From Elusimicrobiota bacterium (GTDB lineage Bacteria; Elusimicrobiota; Elusimicrobia; UBA1565; JACRDR01): a DNA stretch of 64,000 nucleotides. Where the stretch lies: the NCBI GenBank assembly GCA_016194745.1, contig JACQBA010000020.1, positions 61,373 to 125,372 on the forward strand. The letters are read 5' to 3'. The notes below the pieces were generated by a model. The model was given only the letters and a program-made list of their open reading frames with translations, was not told the DNA's origin and searched no databases. The position numbers were made by a program, and so were the translations under genes. Shown here piece after piece: positions 1-10,986 of the stretch. The stretch's first letter is position 1; every line of letters begins with the position of its first letter.

Positions 1-524
1 GCACCCTCTTCGCAAAGCGGGGCGTCGAGCCAGACGAGGACCTGGGGCGCGAGATGTTCGAGCGGTCGTTGGACCGCCTCGCGCGGGCCGGCTACCGCCA
101 CTACGAGATCTCGAACTTTGCCCGGCCCGGGCACGAGTCGGTCCACAACGAGATCTACTGGCGCAACGGGGAATATGTGGGTCTCGGCTGCGGCGCGAGC
201 GGGTACTTGGACGGCGAACGCTACGCCAACATGGACCGGCTGAAGGAGTACTGCGAGACGGTCGAGCGCGGCGCGCCGCCCGCGGCCGAGGCGGAGAGAC
301 TCGACGCGAAGGCGCGGCTCGGGGAGACGATGCTCCTCGGTCTGCGCCTCATCGACGGCCTCGCGCTGACGGAGGAGATGCGCCGCAGCTTCGCGCCCGA
401 GCTGGCGCACGTCGAGGCGCAGGGCTGGGTCGAGCAGCAGGGCGGCGCGGCCAAGCTTACGCGCGAGGGGATCTTTCTCGCCAACAAGGTGTTCGAGGAG
501 TTCGTCCCGCCGTTCCGCTCGTAA
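1..524 (+). CDS. hemW: HemW-like radical SAM protein, C-terminal part (5' truncated by window edge)
   Basis: The reading frame is open from base 3 to the TAA at 522-524, so only about 173 C-terminal residues are present and the radical SAM cysteine cluster lies outside the window. The visible part has HYEISNFARPGHESVHN followed by YWRNGEYVGLGCGASGY, which is the conserved C-terminal half of the HemW/HemN-like family. A C-terminal helical HemN_C-type region follows (TMLLGLRLIDGL). HemW is thought to deliver heme; many members are misannotated as oxygen-independent coproporphyrinogen oxidase. The real start is outside the window; the ATG at 54 is internal. Family assignment is good, exact function less so. 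Confidence 0.85.
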   Translation, partial: TLFAKRGVEPDEDLGREMFERSLDRLARAGYRHYEISNFARPGHESVHNEIYWRNGEYVGLGCGASGYLDGERYANMDRLKEYCETVERGAPPAAEAERLDAKARLGETMLLGLRLIDGLALTEEMRRSFAPELAHVEAQGWVEQQGGAAKLTREGIFLANKVFEEFVPPFRS

Positions 525-554
525 ATTGTTACCCCTTTCGGGAAGAACCCGCAC

Positions 555-560
555 TATACT
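555..560 (+). promoter_or_regulatory. -10 box TATACT for the desaturase, leaderless geometry
   Basis: TATACT lies exactly six bases upstream of the GTG at 567, placing the expected transcription start on the start codon. No ribosome binding site is visible. No good -35 box is at 17 bp; TTGTTA at 526-531 is 23 bp away. Confidence 0.6.
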
Positions 561-566
561 TCCAAG

Positions 567-1703
567 GTGAACAGATCCGCCGCCGACGCGCAGATCAGGC
601 CCGGGTTCGACCGCTATGAGGCGTTCGCCCGCGAATTGGACGCCCTGAAGGCGCGCATCACCGCGAAAATCGGGGAGGACGACGCGCGCTACATCCGCCG
701 CCTCGATGCCTTCTCGCGCGTCATGGAGGTCGTCGGACGCCTCCTTATCCATTTCAGCGTCGAGCCGGTGTCCTTCCTCGTCGGCGTCGTTTCGCTGTGG
801 ATCCACAAGCAGCTTCAGGCGACCGAGATCGGGCACATGGCGCTGCACGGCGTCTACGACGGCCTGCCCGGCTGCGAGCGCTTCAAGGCCGCCTCGTTCC
901 GCTACGACTCGCCGGTCGAGGAGACCTCTTGGCGGCGCGGGCATAACGAAATGCACCACACCTACACGAACATCGCCGGAAAGGACCCCGACATCCGCTT
1001 CGGCCTGATGCGGCTGACCGATAACGACCGGTACTGGCGGCTGAACCGCATTCAGGTCCCGTTCGCGTTTTTTCTCGTCCCAAACTTCAGCCTCCTGATG
1101 AACCTGCACTTTTCCGGCGTCATCGACTCGCTCGGCTGGAACGGGCTGCCGCCGGATCGCCTCGACTTCCTGCCCGACCGCTCGAGGGCGAGCGCGCGCC
1201 GCGCATGGCGGACGTCCCTGCGCAAGCTCGTGCCGTATTACCTCAAGAACTACGTGTTCTTTCCGGCGCTCGCCGGAACGATGTTCTGGAAAGTGCTCCT
1301 CGGCAATTGGCTCGCGGAGACGATGCGGGACGTCTACTCCGCCCTGACGATCTTCTGCGGCCACGTCAGCGCCGGCACGCGGAACTTCCCGGCGGACGCG
1401 CGCGCCCGGACCCGCGGCGAGTGGTACGCGATGCAGGTCGAGTCCACGAACGATTTCGAGATCGGCGCGCCGTGGTCGATCCTCTGCGGCGGCTTGGAGC
1501 GGCAGATCGAGCACCATCTCTTCCCGCATCTGCCCTGTCCCCGCCTGCGCGAGATCGCGCCCGAGGTCCGCGCCATCTGCACGCGCCACGGCGTCGAATA
1601 CCGGACCGGCAGCTGGCCCGCCGCGCTCGGCGGAGCGCTCGCTCACATCCGCCGCCTCGCCCGGGACGGCGGCGCCGCCGGCGTCCTGCGCGGCGCGGTC
1701 TAA
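567..1703 (+). CDS. Membrane fatty acid desaturase
   Basis: 378 residues with the three histidine boxes of membrane di-iron desaturases: HMALH (about 90-94), HNEMHH (126-131) and QIEHH (313-317). The Q at the third box is typical of acyl-lipid front-end type desaturases, which introduce double bases into membrane lipid acyl chains using oxygen and an electron donor. Hydrophobic stretches lie at about 55-75 and 225-250. The GTG start is chosen because a TATACT box sits six bases upstream and nothing upstream resembles the family. No desaturase partner (ferredoxin, cytochrome b5) is adjacent. The substrate and regiospecificity cannot be read from sequence. Confidence 0.9.
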   Translation: MNRSAADAQIRPGFDRYEAFARELDALKARITAKIGEDDARYIRRLDAFSRVMEVVGRLLIHFSVEPVSFLVGVVSLWIHKQLQATEIGHMALHGVYDGLPGCERFKAASFRYDSPVEETSWRRGHNEMHHTYTNIAGKDPDIRFGLMRLTDNDRYWRLNRIQVPFAFFLVPNFSLLMNLHFSGVIDSLGWNGLPPDRLDFLPDRSRASARRAWRTSLRKLVPYYLKNYVFFPALAGTMFWKVLLGNWLAETMRDVYSALTIFCGHVSAGTRNFPADARARTRGEWYAMQVESTNDFEIGAPWSILCGGLERQIEHHLFPHLPCPRLREIAPEVRAICTRHGVEYRTGSWPAALGGALAHIRRLARDGGAAGVLRGAV

Positions 1704-1780
1704 AGCGTGGGAAGCCCGATTACCGCCGACGCTCGTCCCGCGGGACCACCGCTTCTGTAGCTCCCGCCCTATTTCTCCCT

Positions 1781-1800
1781 GGGCCGCATAGCGGCGGCCC
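1781..1800 (+). terminator. Hairpin, possible weak terminator after desaturase
   Basis: GGGCCGC (1781-1787) and GCGGCCC (1794-1800) form a perfect 7-bp stem around a 6-base loop, 78 bases after the desaturase stop. Only a short GTATTCC follows, so there is no real U-tract. Confidence 0.35.
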
Positions 1801-1869
1801 GTATTCCTGATCGGCCCAAGGCGCGGCGCCGGTAACGAGGTATCCTGTCCCCGTATTTAGGGAGAACTC

Positions 1870-2658
1870 ATGATCCTGCTGACGCTCGCGCTCGTCTTCG
1901 GACTCGCGACCCAGACGTCCGCCGCCCCCAAGCCCTTCGAGTGGCCCGACCTTTCAAGATACCACTATGTCCAAGACGCCCAGCTCAACGCGGCGTTGTC
2001 GGACGATCTGCGCGCGAAGGTCAGGCTCTACGCCTATACGGGCATGGACACGCTCGAGCACGCGAACCAGAAGTGGCTGATCCTGTGGGCGGAGGACTCG
2101 CGCTACAGCGACACGCTCCCGTGGCTGCGGGGCGACGCTTCGGGGGACCTCCAAGCGGAGATCCTGGAGGGCCGCATCCTCGCGACCCGAAACGCGAAGG
2201 GACTCTACTACGTCGACCTCGCCAAGTCCTACCGCCGGGCCGGCGGCACGCACTGGGAGACGGCCGGCATCTTCGAGAAGGGCTCGGCCGCGGACAGGCT
2301 CTACGAGATCGATCACGTGCGGGAGCCGAGGATGCTCGAGCTGATCCTCAAGCACAACGACGTGCCGACGGCCGACGAGGACCGGCGCGCCATCCTCTCC
2401 GTCGCCGAAGACTTCAAGACCGGTCGCGTGCGCCGGGGGGCCTTCGCTCCCGCGTCCTCGCCCGCGGGGGTCGAGGACCCGCGCGCCGACGTGCCGTCCT
2501 TGCCGAACGCCCGCTTCTCCGGCGTCGTCGCGCGCGAGTACGCGGGCGGCGTGCGCATCAAGCTCGGCGTCTACGTCGTGCTCGACACGAGCGCGCAGCG
2601 CCTCGCGCAATGCCGCGTCTTCCCGGCGCCGTCCTGCCGGGACCTCGAGCGACCCTAA
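1870..2658 (+). CDS. Secreted protein of unknown function
   Basis: 262 residues. It opens with a short signal peptide (MILLTLALVFGLATQTSAA, cleavage near residue 19), so it is exported. The rest is charged, with no membrane segment and no family I recognise; the C-terminal third contains Pro-rich linker-like sequence and two late cysteines. The ATG at 1870 has GGGAGA at 1859-1864 as binding site and a TATCCT box at 1841-1846, so this gene appears to have its own leadered promoter. It does not overlap neighbours and may be monocistronic. Confidence 0.7.
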   Translation: MILLTLALVFGLATQTSAAPKPFEWPDLSRYHYVQDAQLNAALSDDLRAKVRLYAYTGMDTLEHANQKWLILWAEDSRYSDTLPWLRGDASGDLQAEILEGRILATRNAKGLYYVDLAKSYRRAGGTHWETAGIFEKGSAADRLYEIDHVREPRMLELILKHNDVPTADEDRRAILSVAEDFKTGRVRRGAFAPASSPAGVEDPRADVPSLPNARFSGVVAREYAGGVRIKLGVYVVLDTSAQRLAQCRVFPAPSCRDLERP

Positions 2659-2753
2659 GCCGCTCGCCGGGAGCCGGCGGACCATCTGGGCACCCCCTCG
2701 TTGGGTCGTAAGTCTCTTGCCCGTCGACGAGCGTCCGGGCATTCTGTGAGTAT

Positions 2754-3398
2754 ATGAAGAGGATACTCGCCGTTATCCTGCCGTTCGCCGCCTCCATCCA
2801 GGTCTGCGCGGCCGACATCCTCGCCGAGAAGGTCTCGGTGACCGAGGTCCAGGACCGGGCGGGCGAATTGGGCGTGCGGCTTCAGACGCCGACCGACGTC
2901 GCCGGCGCGCATCGGCTCGCGGACTATATTTCGAAGGCGACGCCGCAGCGGCTACAGAACGGCTGGACGCTGCATTCCTACGGCAGCGAGCAGCGCACCC
3001 GCGTCATGCCCGCCGACGGGCGCCCGTTCATTCTCGTCAACGAATACAAGGCGCAGGTCGTGCGCGCGCCGGAGCAGCGGCGCATGGTGGACCCCACCGA
3101 TCCGGAGAACAACTTCGAGCTTCCGGTCCAGGATATCCCGCTCACCTCCGACATGCGCGTCTTCCAGACGAAAGGTGAACTGCAAGCCGACGGCAAGGTC
3201 CGCGGGGAGAAGCTGGAGTATTCCATCTCCGAGCATGGCCAGCTCTACAACGTCGTCTACAAGGTCTCCTTGCTCGATCGCGACACGGGCGCCCGCCAGG
3301 AAGTCCCGAGCGCGCAGATTTCGCCCCAGGACCTCTATGCCCGCTGGCAGGACGCGCTCAAGTTTTTCGACCGCATCAATCGTGACCCCGGAATCTAG
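2754..3398 (+). CDS. Secreted protein of unknown function
   Basis: 214 residues starting with a clear signal peptide (MKRILAVILPFAASIQVCAA, cleavage near residue 20). The mature part is hydrophilic and probably mostly beta (alternating pattern in QVVRAPEQRRMVDPTD and following), without motifs I recognise. There is no Shine-Dalgarno before ATG 2754; TATATG overlaps the start codon itself. The upstream bases (TCCGGGCATTCTGTG) resemble those upstream of valS (TCCGGGCAATTCTGT), hinting at a shared promoter element. It stands alone between two unlinked genes. Confidence 0.65.
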   Translation: MKRILAVILPFAASIQVCAADILAEKVSVTEVQDRAGELGVRLQTPTDVAGAHRLADYISKATPQRLQNGWTLHSYGSEQRTRVMPADGRPFILVNEYKAQVVRAPEQRRMVDPTDPENNFELPVQDIPLTSDMRVFQTKGELQADGKVRGEKLEYSISEHGQLYNVVYKVSLLDRDTGARQEVPSAQISPQDLYARWQDALKFFDRINRDPGI

Positions 3399-3482
3399 GG
3401 CGACCGCTCTGGTCCCGCTGCGCGAACGGTAGCGTCTCTCGAGTTCGTCCAACCGCAGACCCCGGCTATCCGGGCAATTCTG

Positions 3483-3488
3483 TATAAT
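3483..3488 (+). promoter_or_regulatory. -10 box TATAAT for valS, leaderless geometry
   Basis: A consensus TATAAT ends six bases before the valS ATG (3495), predicting transcription from the A of the start codon. No Shine-Dalgarno and no convincing -35 hexamer. Confidence 0.7.
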
Positions 3489-3494
3489 GGGCAC

Positions 3495-6220
<2,726 letters not shown>

Positions 6221-6224
<4 letters not shown>

Positions 6225-6634
6225 CGACCGTGACCGGCTCCGCGGACGAGGCCGCTAAGGGCGTCGTCATGGTGGTCGACGACGATCCGCTGATCGTCAA
6301 GCTTCTTTCCGTCCGCATCGAGGAGATGGGATACCGGATCGTCGCCTTTGAGGACGTCAACGAGGCGATACGCCAGGCGCAATCCGTCGGACCCGCGGTG
6401 ATCCTAAGCGACATTCAATTGTCGATGGCGTCGAGCGGCGCCGATTTCCTGGCCGCGCTGCGCAAAATCCCCGCCTTGAGAGACACCGGCGTGATCTTCG
6501 TCACGGGAACTCCGATCGACAAGGTGCGCAAGGATTATCCGGCGATCCTGAAAGACTCAAGAGTGCGTCTGTTCGGCAAGCCGGTCGATTGGCCCTCGCT
6601 GCGAGAGGCGATCTCCGAACTCGCCGGCGAATAG
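6221..6634 (+). CDS. Single-domain response regulator (CheY-like)
   Basis: About 137 residues forming only a receiver domain: acidic pocket VVDDDP, phospho-acceptor Asp in LSDIQ (about residue 64), Thr in FVTGT and conserved Lys in FGKPVDW. No output domain is attached, so it must act through protein contacts. The TTG at 6221 overlaps the valS stop (TTGA); a GTG at 6230 is an equally possible start. It is a close paralogue of the regulator at 8232, sharing MVVDDDPLIV, SDxQ and GKPVDW. No histidine kinase lies in the window. Confidence 0.85.
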
Positions 6635-6711
6635 ACTAGGTCCAAAATCCCTCCCGTGAAGGGCCGGCTTGCTCAGGCCGGGTTGCGCCGAGAGTGGTAC
6701 CTTGTACAGGT

Positions 6712-7674
6712 ATGCTCCGTCTATCTTTCGCCGCCGTGGTGTCCGCGCTGACTGCGGCCTCGCCGGTCCTGGCAGCTCCCCAGGGAGGGGAGCTCATCCC
6801 CGCCGTCGCCGGATTTCACGCCCCGCGCCCCTATGGTCCTGCCCGCTCCGTCGGGGAGCTGTCCAACGGCTGTTCGAGCGTGTACGTCTCGCGCTCCGGG
6901 TATCTCCTCACCAACGGGCACTGCGTCTACCGCGAGTTGAGTCAGGCGAAGGTCTCGAGCCGGTTCGAAATCTACTTATTCGAGCACGAGCCCGGCCGCG
7001 CGGCGGTCTACCGCAGCCCCATGCCGCGCATGTCGGTGGACGGCCATGCGGTCTCGCTGGTGGCGGCCGGCTCCGGTTTCACCATGGTGCGCGAATATAA
7101 CGTCGACTTGAGCCGTTTTCCCGACGATCCGGCGGAGTACGCGCGCTGGGAGCGCTTGATCGCCGACTGGGCGCTGCTGAAAGTAGAGCGCGACACGCCC
7201 GCCCCGTGCCTGCGCTCCGAGGCGCGCAGGATCGTCGAAGGCGAGAAGCTGACTTCGATCGGCTACCCGGCGCCGGCGCGCCGCGCGGGAGCGCCTTCCT
7301 CCATCCCGCACGCGCTCAACGAGACGCGCGGCGTCGCCACGCTCGACATCGATAAAGACGAGTGGATCGCCGCGCAGCGCCCCGAGACGCGCGACGTGAT
7401 GCGCCGTCTCTTGCGCCGCGCGGTCGCCGAGGGCGACTCGATCCAGGCGGACCTGGACGGCTACCGCGGCATGAGCGGCTCGCCCATCCTGGACGCGCCC
7501 GAGACCCTCGTCGGCGTCCTGCGCGGCGGCGGCAGCGATCACGAAGCCTTCCGAGCCTTCAGCGCCAACGGCGTCCCGATCGGCCTCATCCGTCGCGAGC
7601 TCGCCGCCGCCGGGATCGATCCCGCCGAGATCTTCCACTGCCCCGACCTTCCCGCGACCCACGAACACCCGTAG
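6712..7674 (+). CDS. Secreted trypsin-like serine protease
   Basis: 320 residues from ATG 6712. A signal peptide (MLRLSFAAVVSALTAASPVLA) is followed by an S1-family fold: His70 in LTNGHCV, Asp152 in DWALLKV and Ser255 in GMSGSPI, the V8/glutamyl-endopeptidase style serine box. The His motif lacks the usual AA before HC, as in several V8-like enzymes. It should cleave proteins outside the cytoplasm; specificity is unknown. A GTG 18 bases upstream would spoil the signal peptide's short N-region, so the ATG is preferred. A TACCTT at 6698-6703 could be its -10 box. Confidence 0.85.
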   Translation: MLRLSFAAVVSALTAASPVLAAPQGGELIPAVAGFHAPRPYGPARSVGELSNGCSSVYVSRSGYLLTNGHCVYRELSQAKVSSRFEIYLFEHEPGRAAVYRSPMPRMSVDGHAVSLVAAGSGFTMVREYNVDLSRFPDDPAEYARWERLIADWALLKVERDTPAPCLRSEARRIVEGEKLTSIGYPAPARRAGAPSSIPHALNETRGVATLDIDKDEWIAAQRPETRDVMRRLLRRAVAEGDSIQADLDGYRGMSGSPILDAPETLVGVLRGGGSDHEAFRAFSANGVPIGLIRRELAAAGIDPAEIFHCPDLPATHEHP

Positions 7675-7792
7675 CGGCAGCCGGCGCGCTCCTTGGAAAA
7701 ACCCTAACTCTCGGCCAGGGATTTCTTGGAGCGGTCTTCCATCCTTTGGCTGAGGCGACTGCCGGATCGGCCGTTGCCTTAGGAATATGCAA

Positions 7793-8119
7793 ATGAAGAA
7801 TTCGTGCATCGTACTCTTGACGGTGTTGGCTCTGCCCGGCCTCGCCCGGCCGATCCGTGCCGGCGAGGCCGTCCAAGACGGACTCGGCTCGCCGAATGAT
7901 CTCGGCGCCGTCACGCAGGGGATCGCGGACTTCAACGACAGGGCCGCGGCGTCCGGCGGCACGCCGTTCGTTTGCTTGCGTTCGATCACGGGCGAACAAG
8001 TCGTGGACCAACGCGTCATTCCGGGAGCGGTCGTCAAGGCCGGCGAGGTGGACGCTCGCTGCCCGATCCCGGACGGAGCCAACGGCTGGGAGTGTCGGGT
8101 GGCCGAGCAGGCGCAGTAA
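7793..8119 (+). CDS. Small secreted protein, unknown
   Basis: 108 residues from ATG 7793, preceded by AGGA at 7781-7784; an in-frame ATG at 7787 would add two residues. The N-terminus MKNSCIVLLTVLALPGLARP is a signal peptide. The mature part is about 80 residues with three cysteines (FVCLRS, DARCP, WECRV). No family is recognised. It lies between the secreted protease and a response regulator and could be an accessory of the protease, but nothing in the sequence shows that. Confidence 0.6.
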   Translation: MKNSCIVLLTVLALPGLARPIRAGEAVQDGLGSPNDLGAVTQGIADFNDRAAASGGTPFVCLRSITGEQVVDQRVIPGAVVKAGEVDARCPIPDGANGWECRVAEQAQ

Positions 8120-8231
8120 GGCGGCGCCGAGTCCGGCCCGTTCGAACCGCGCGGGGTACGCAGTCTTGCGTCAAGCGGCTTCGGGTGTTAGACTCATTGA
8201 GTCCATCTTTTAGTATGATGGGCACGCAACC

Positions 8232-8642
8232 ATGGCGCTGCGAAACACCATCATGGTCGTCGACGACGACCCGCTCATCGTCACCCTCCTCACGGCCAAG
8301 CTCGAGGAGGCGGGATACACGATCACGTCCGCCGCCGACGCCAACGAGGCCTTGAACCAAGCCGCGGCCTTGAAGCCCCGGCTCATCTTGAGCGACATGC
8401 AGATGCCGCTGTGGGGCAGCGGCGCCGACATCCTCGCGGCCATCCGCAACCACCCGGTCTTGAAAGAAACCGCGGTCATCTTCATCACCGGCCTGCCGCT
8501 GCCGAAGATCCGCGAGCAGTACCCGATGATCACTCAGGATGCGCGCGTGCGCCTCTTGGGCAAGCCGGTCGATTGGGTCATGCTCGAGCAGGCCATTTTC
8601 GAGCTTACGGGCGAGTACCGCCCGCTCCAGAAAAAGAAGTAG
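8232..8642 (+). CDS. Single-domain response regulator, paralogue of the 6221 gene
   Basis: 136 residues, a receiver domain alone: MVVDDDPLIV acidic pocket, Asp55 in LSDMQ, FITG and Lys in LGKPVDW, ending in a basic tail. Its likeness to the regulator 1.6 kb upstream shows a local duplication with the protease and a small secreted gene between the copies. A TATGAT box at 8214-8219 lies 12 bases before the ATG. The gene is convergent with mutY: its TAG ends at 8642 and mutY's stop begins at 8643, with no terminator between. Confidence 0.85.
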   Translation: MALRNTIMVVDDDPLIVTLLTAKLEEAGYTITSAADANEALNQAAALKPRLILSDMQMPLWGSGADILAAIRNHPVLKETAVIFITGLPLPKIREQYPMITQDARVRLLGKPVDWVMLEQAIFELTGEYRPLQKKK

Positions 8643-9713
8643 CTAGCGCGCCGCGGCGCGAGCCGCGCAGAGCGCCTTGATCCAAAGGGACGAGACGAGC
8701 CGCTTCTCGGCCTCTCTTGCGTCCGCCCAGACCGCGCGCGCGGACGACGGGGGAGCGCCGTCGTGCGCATGGACGTCGAGGCGGATGCGGTGATGCGTGA
8801 TTGAGTGCCGCACCGTCGCGAGAGGACGCCCCGAGGCGCGCACCTTAAGGTGACGCGCTTCCGGAAGCGACCAATGCCCGGGGAGGAAGCGCTCGGCGTC
8901 GTCCCGCTTCCACAGCAGGACCTTCCCGCCGCGCGAGACGTATAGGCAGCTCCAGCGCAGGTCAGCGGGCGCGCGTTTGGCTCCCGTCTCCGGCAGTTCG
9001 TCCTGCGCGCCCGCCTTTTTTGCCGCGCAGCCGTCGGCGAGGGGGCAGTCGCCGCAGCGCGGCGCTTCCGGTACGCAGACGAGCGCGCCGAGCTCCATGA
9101 GCGCCTGGTTCCAGTCGCCCGGCCGCGCGCAAGGAGTCCGACCTTTCGCGCGGTCCCTGGCGTTATCAACCGCCAGGGGCCCTTTCGGGTCGACGAGATC
9201 GGCGGCAAGGCGCCACATCTCCTTCTGCGTCGCGGGCTCCTTCACATTCCCGCGGATGAGGAAGAGGCGCGAGAAGACGCGCATCACGTTGCCGTCCAAG
9301 ACCGGGTACGGCTTGCCGAAGGCGATGGACAGGATCGCGCCCGCCGTATAGCGCCCGATCCCGGGCAGCGCGAGGACCTCCTCGAAGCCGGAGGGGAAGC
9401 GCCCGCCGTGCTCCGAGGCGACCTCCTTGGCGGCGCGATGGAGGTTGCGCGCCCGGGAATAATACCCGAGCCCGGCCCAGAGCCGAAGCACGTCCGCCTC
9501 CCCGGCCTTCGCCAGCGCCGCGACGTCCGGAAAGCGCGCGAGAAAACGCTCGTAGTACGGGATCACGGTCGCGACTTGCGTCTGCTGGAGCATGATCTCC
9601 GAGACCCACGTCCGGTAGGGCGACGTCTTCTCTCGCCACGGCAGCGTCCGCCGGTTCGCGTCGTACCACGCGAGGAGCCGTCGGCGCAGCGCCCGCGTCT
9701 CGCCGCTATTCAT
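8643..9713 (-). CDS. mutY: A/G-specific adenine DNA glycosylase
   Basis: 356 residues. MutY removes adenine mispaired with 8-oxoguanine. Catalytic Glu39 is in SEIMLQQTQ, the helix-hairpin-helix is LPGIGRYTAGAI (116-127), catalytic Asp140 is in VLDGNV, and the iron-sulfur cysteines are C213, C220, C223 and C229. A NUDIX-like C-terminal domain follows. Odd feature: about 21 extra residues (176-196, around ARDRAKGRTPCA) lie before RPGDWNQAL, encoded by a palindromic repeat. It is the last gene of the efflux operon: its ATG overlaps the permease stop by 8 bases, and its first residues MNSGE match those of the permease at 12254. Confidence 0.95.
   Translation of the reverse strand: MNSGETRALRRRLLAWYDANRRTLPWREKTSPYRTWVSEIMLQQTQVATVIPYYERFLARFPDVAALAKAGEADVLRLWAGLGYYSRARNLHRAAKEVASEHGGRFPSGFEEVLALPGIGRYTAGAILSIAFGKPYPVLDGNVMRVFSRLFLIRGNVKEPATQKEMWRLAADLVDPKGPLAVDNARDRAKGRTPCARPGDWNQALMELGALVCVPEAPRCGDCPLADGCAAKKAGAQDELPETGAKRAPADLRWSCLYVSRGGKVLLWKRDDAERFLPGHWSLPEARHLKVRASGRPLATVRHSITHHRIRLDVHAHDGAPPSSARAVWADAREAEKRLVSSLWIKALCAARAAAR
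9123..9180 (-). repeat. Two-hairpin palindromic element inserted in frame in mutY
   Basis: On the plus strand, arms 9123-9134 and 9142-9153 pair with one mismatch (12 bp), and arms 9155-9162 and 9171-9178 (CCCTGGCG/CGCCAGGG) pair perfectly. Read on the minus strand, AGGGACCGCGCGAAAGG plus CTCCTTGCGCGC also occur in meaB at 47318-47334 and 47341-47352. The element adds about 20 codons to mutY without breaking the frame. Confidence 0.75.
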
Positions 9714-10986
9714 AACGCAGGGCCTCGAGCGGATCGAATTTCGCCGCCTGCCACGCGGGATAAAAGGAGAAGAAGAGGCCCGTGCCGATCGCGAGGAGGA
9801 GCGCCGCGCTCATCTGCGCGACACCGGGCAGGAGCACGCGGTCGGCCTCGGGCGAGAGATATTTGACCGCCGCGAGCCCGAGCGGCAGCCCCGCCAGCCC
9901 TCCGAGGAGCCCGAGCATCATCGCCTCGGTCACGAACTGGACCACGACGTCCGCGCGCGTCGCGCCGAGGGCGCGTCGGATGCCGATCTCCCGCACGCGC
10001 GAGAACGTCGTCGCCAAGGTCACGTTCATGATGCCGATGCCGCCGGCCGCGATGGCGACGATCCCGATGATCAGGACGGCGAGCGCGTTCTCGCGGTTGC
10101 TTTTCATCGCGCCCTGGAACTGCTCCCGGTTGTCGATCACCTCGAAGTCCTTCTCGCGATGGCGGCTCTCGAGGAGGGCTTGGATGCGCCGCATCATCGG
10201 TCCCGTCGCCGCCTCGCCTCCGGCGTCGACGTCGATCTGGTCTACGTAGTCCGGGTGGTTCCGGCGCCAAGACGGCAGCAAGTAGCGCTGGTAGGTCGTG
10301 ATGGGGATAACGACCGTGCCGCCCCCCGAGCCCGTGTACTCGCGGAACCACCGGGGGTCCTTGTCGCGCGGGGGCTCGCGCAAAATGCCGACTACGGTAA
10401 ACACGCGGTCCTCGATCGTCACCTGCTTGCCGAGGATGTCCTTGTGCCGCAGGAGCCGCTCGAGCTGCTGCTCCGGGAACCATTTCGCCCAGTACGGCTT
10501 CTGGACCCAGCCGCCCGGCTGGATGAGGACGCAGACCTTGGCCGCGTGCCTGACGTCCTCGTCGGAGAGGGAGCGGCCCCGCACCGTGTACACCCAATCG
10601 CGGCGCCGCCACTCGGGGGTGACGCCCCACAGCAGGACGTCCTTGATCCGCGTGCCGCCGGTGTTGACGCGCGCGCCCCACCGGCGAACGAAGGGCGACA
10701 CCATGAAGAGCTCCGGGATCTGCTCGCGCATGGCCAGGGCGTCGCGGTACGACAGGCCGAGCGAGATCCCCTTGCTCGTGTAGCCGTCGCGGTGGCGCAC
10801 CGTCATGCGCCCCGGTCCCGCGAGTTCGATGGCGCGCGAGACCTCCCGGCTCATCCACGAGATCTGCGCGAACGTGAACAGGACCGCCGCGATGCCGATC
10901 GAGAGCGACATGCAGGTCAGCCCCGAGCGCGTCTTGTTGGCGCCGATCTCGACCCAGGCGGAGCGGGGATACTCGAGGGCGCGCAT
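9706..10986 (-). CDS. MacB-type ABC transporter permease (pair member B, copy 2)
   Basis: 426 residues. One N-terminal membrane helix (SLSIGIAAVLFTFAQ), a large periplasmic MacB core domain, then three C-terminal helices of the FtsX domain with RVREIGIRRALGATRADV between them. MacB-type permeases do not transport through the membrane; they drive MacA/TolC from the periplasm. The start MRALEYPRSAW overlaps the upstream TAA by one base. It matches the permease at 13539 (shared LEYPRSA/LEMPRSA, ANKTR, GVTPEWRRRDWVY/GTTPDWAKRDWVY), so the A-B permease pair has been duplicated. It depends on the ATPase at 15464. Confidence 0.88.
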   Translation of the reverse strand: MRALEYPRSAWVEIGANKTRSGLTCMSLSIGIAAVLFTFAQISWMSREVSRAIELAGPGRMTVRHRDGYTSKGISLGLSYRDALAMREQIPELFMVSPFVRRWGARVNTGGTRIKDVLLWGVTPEWRRRDWVYTVRGRSLSDEDVRHAAKVCVLIQPGGWVQKPYWAKWFPEQQLERLLRHKDILGKQVTIEDRVFTVVGILREPPRDKDPRWFREYTGSGGGTVVIPITTYQRYLLPSWRRNHPDYVDQIDVDAGGEAATGPMMRRIQALLESRHREKDFEVIDNREQFQGAMKSNRENALAVLIIGIVAIAAGGIGIMNVTLATTFSRVREIGIRRALGATRADVVVQFVTEAMMLGLLGGLAGLPLGLAAVKYLSPEADRVLLPGVAQMSAALLLAIGTGLFFSFYPAWQAAKFDPLEALRYE

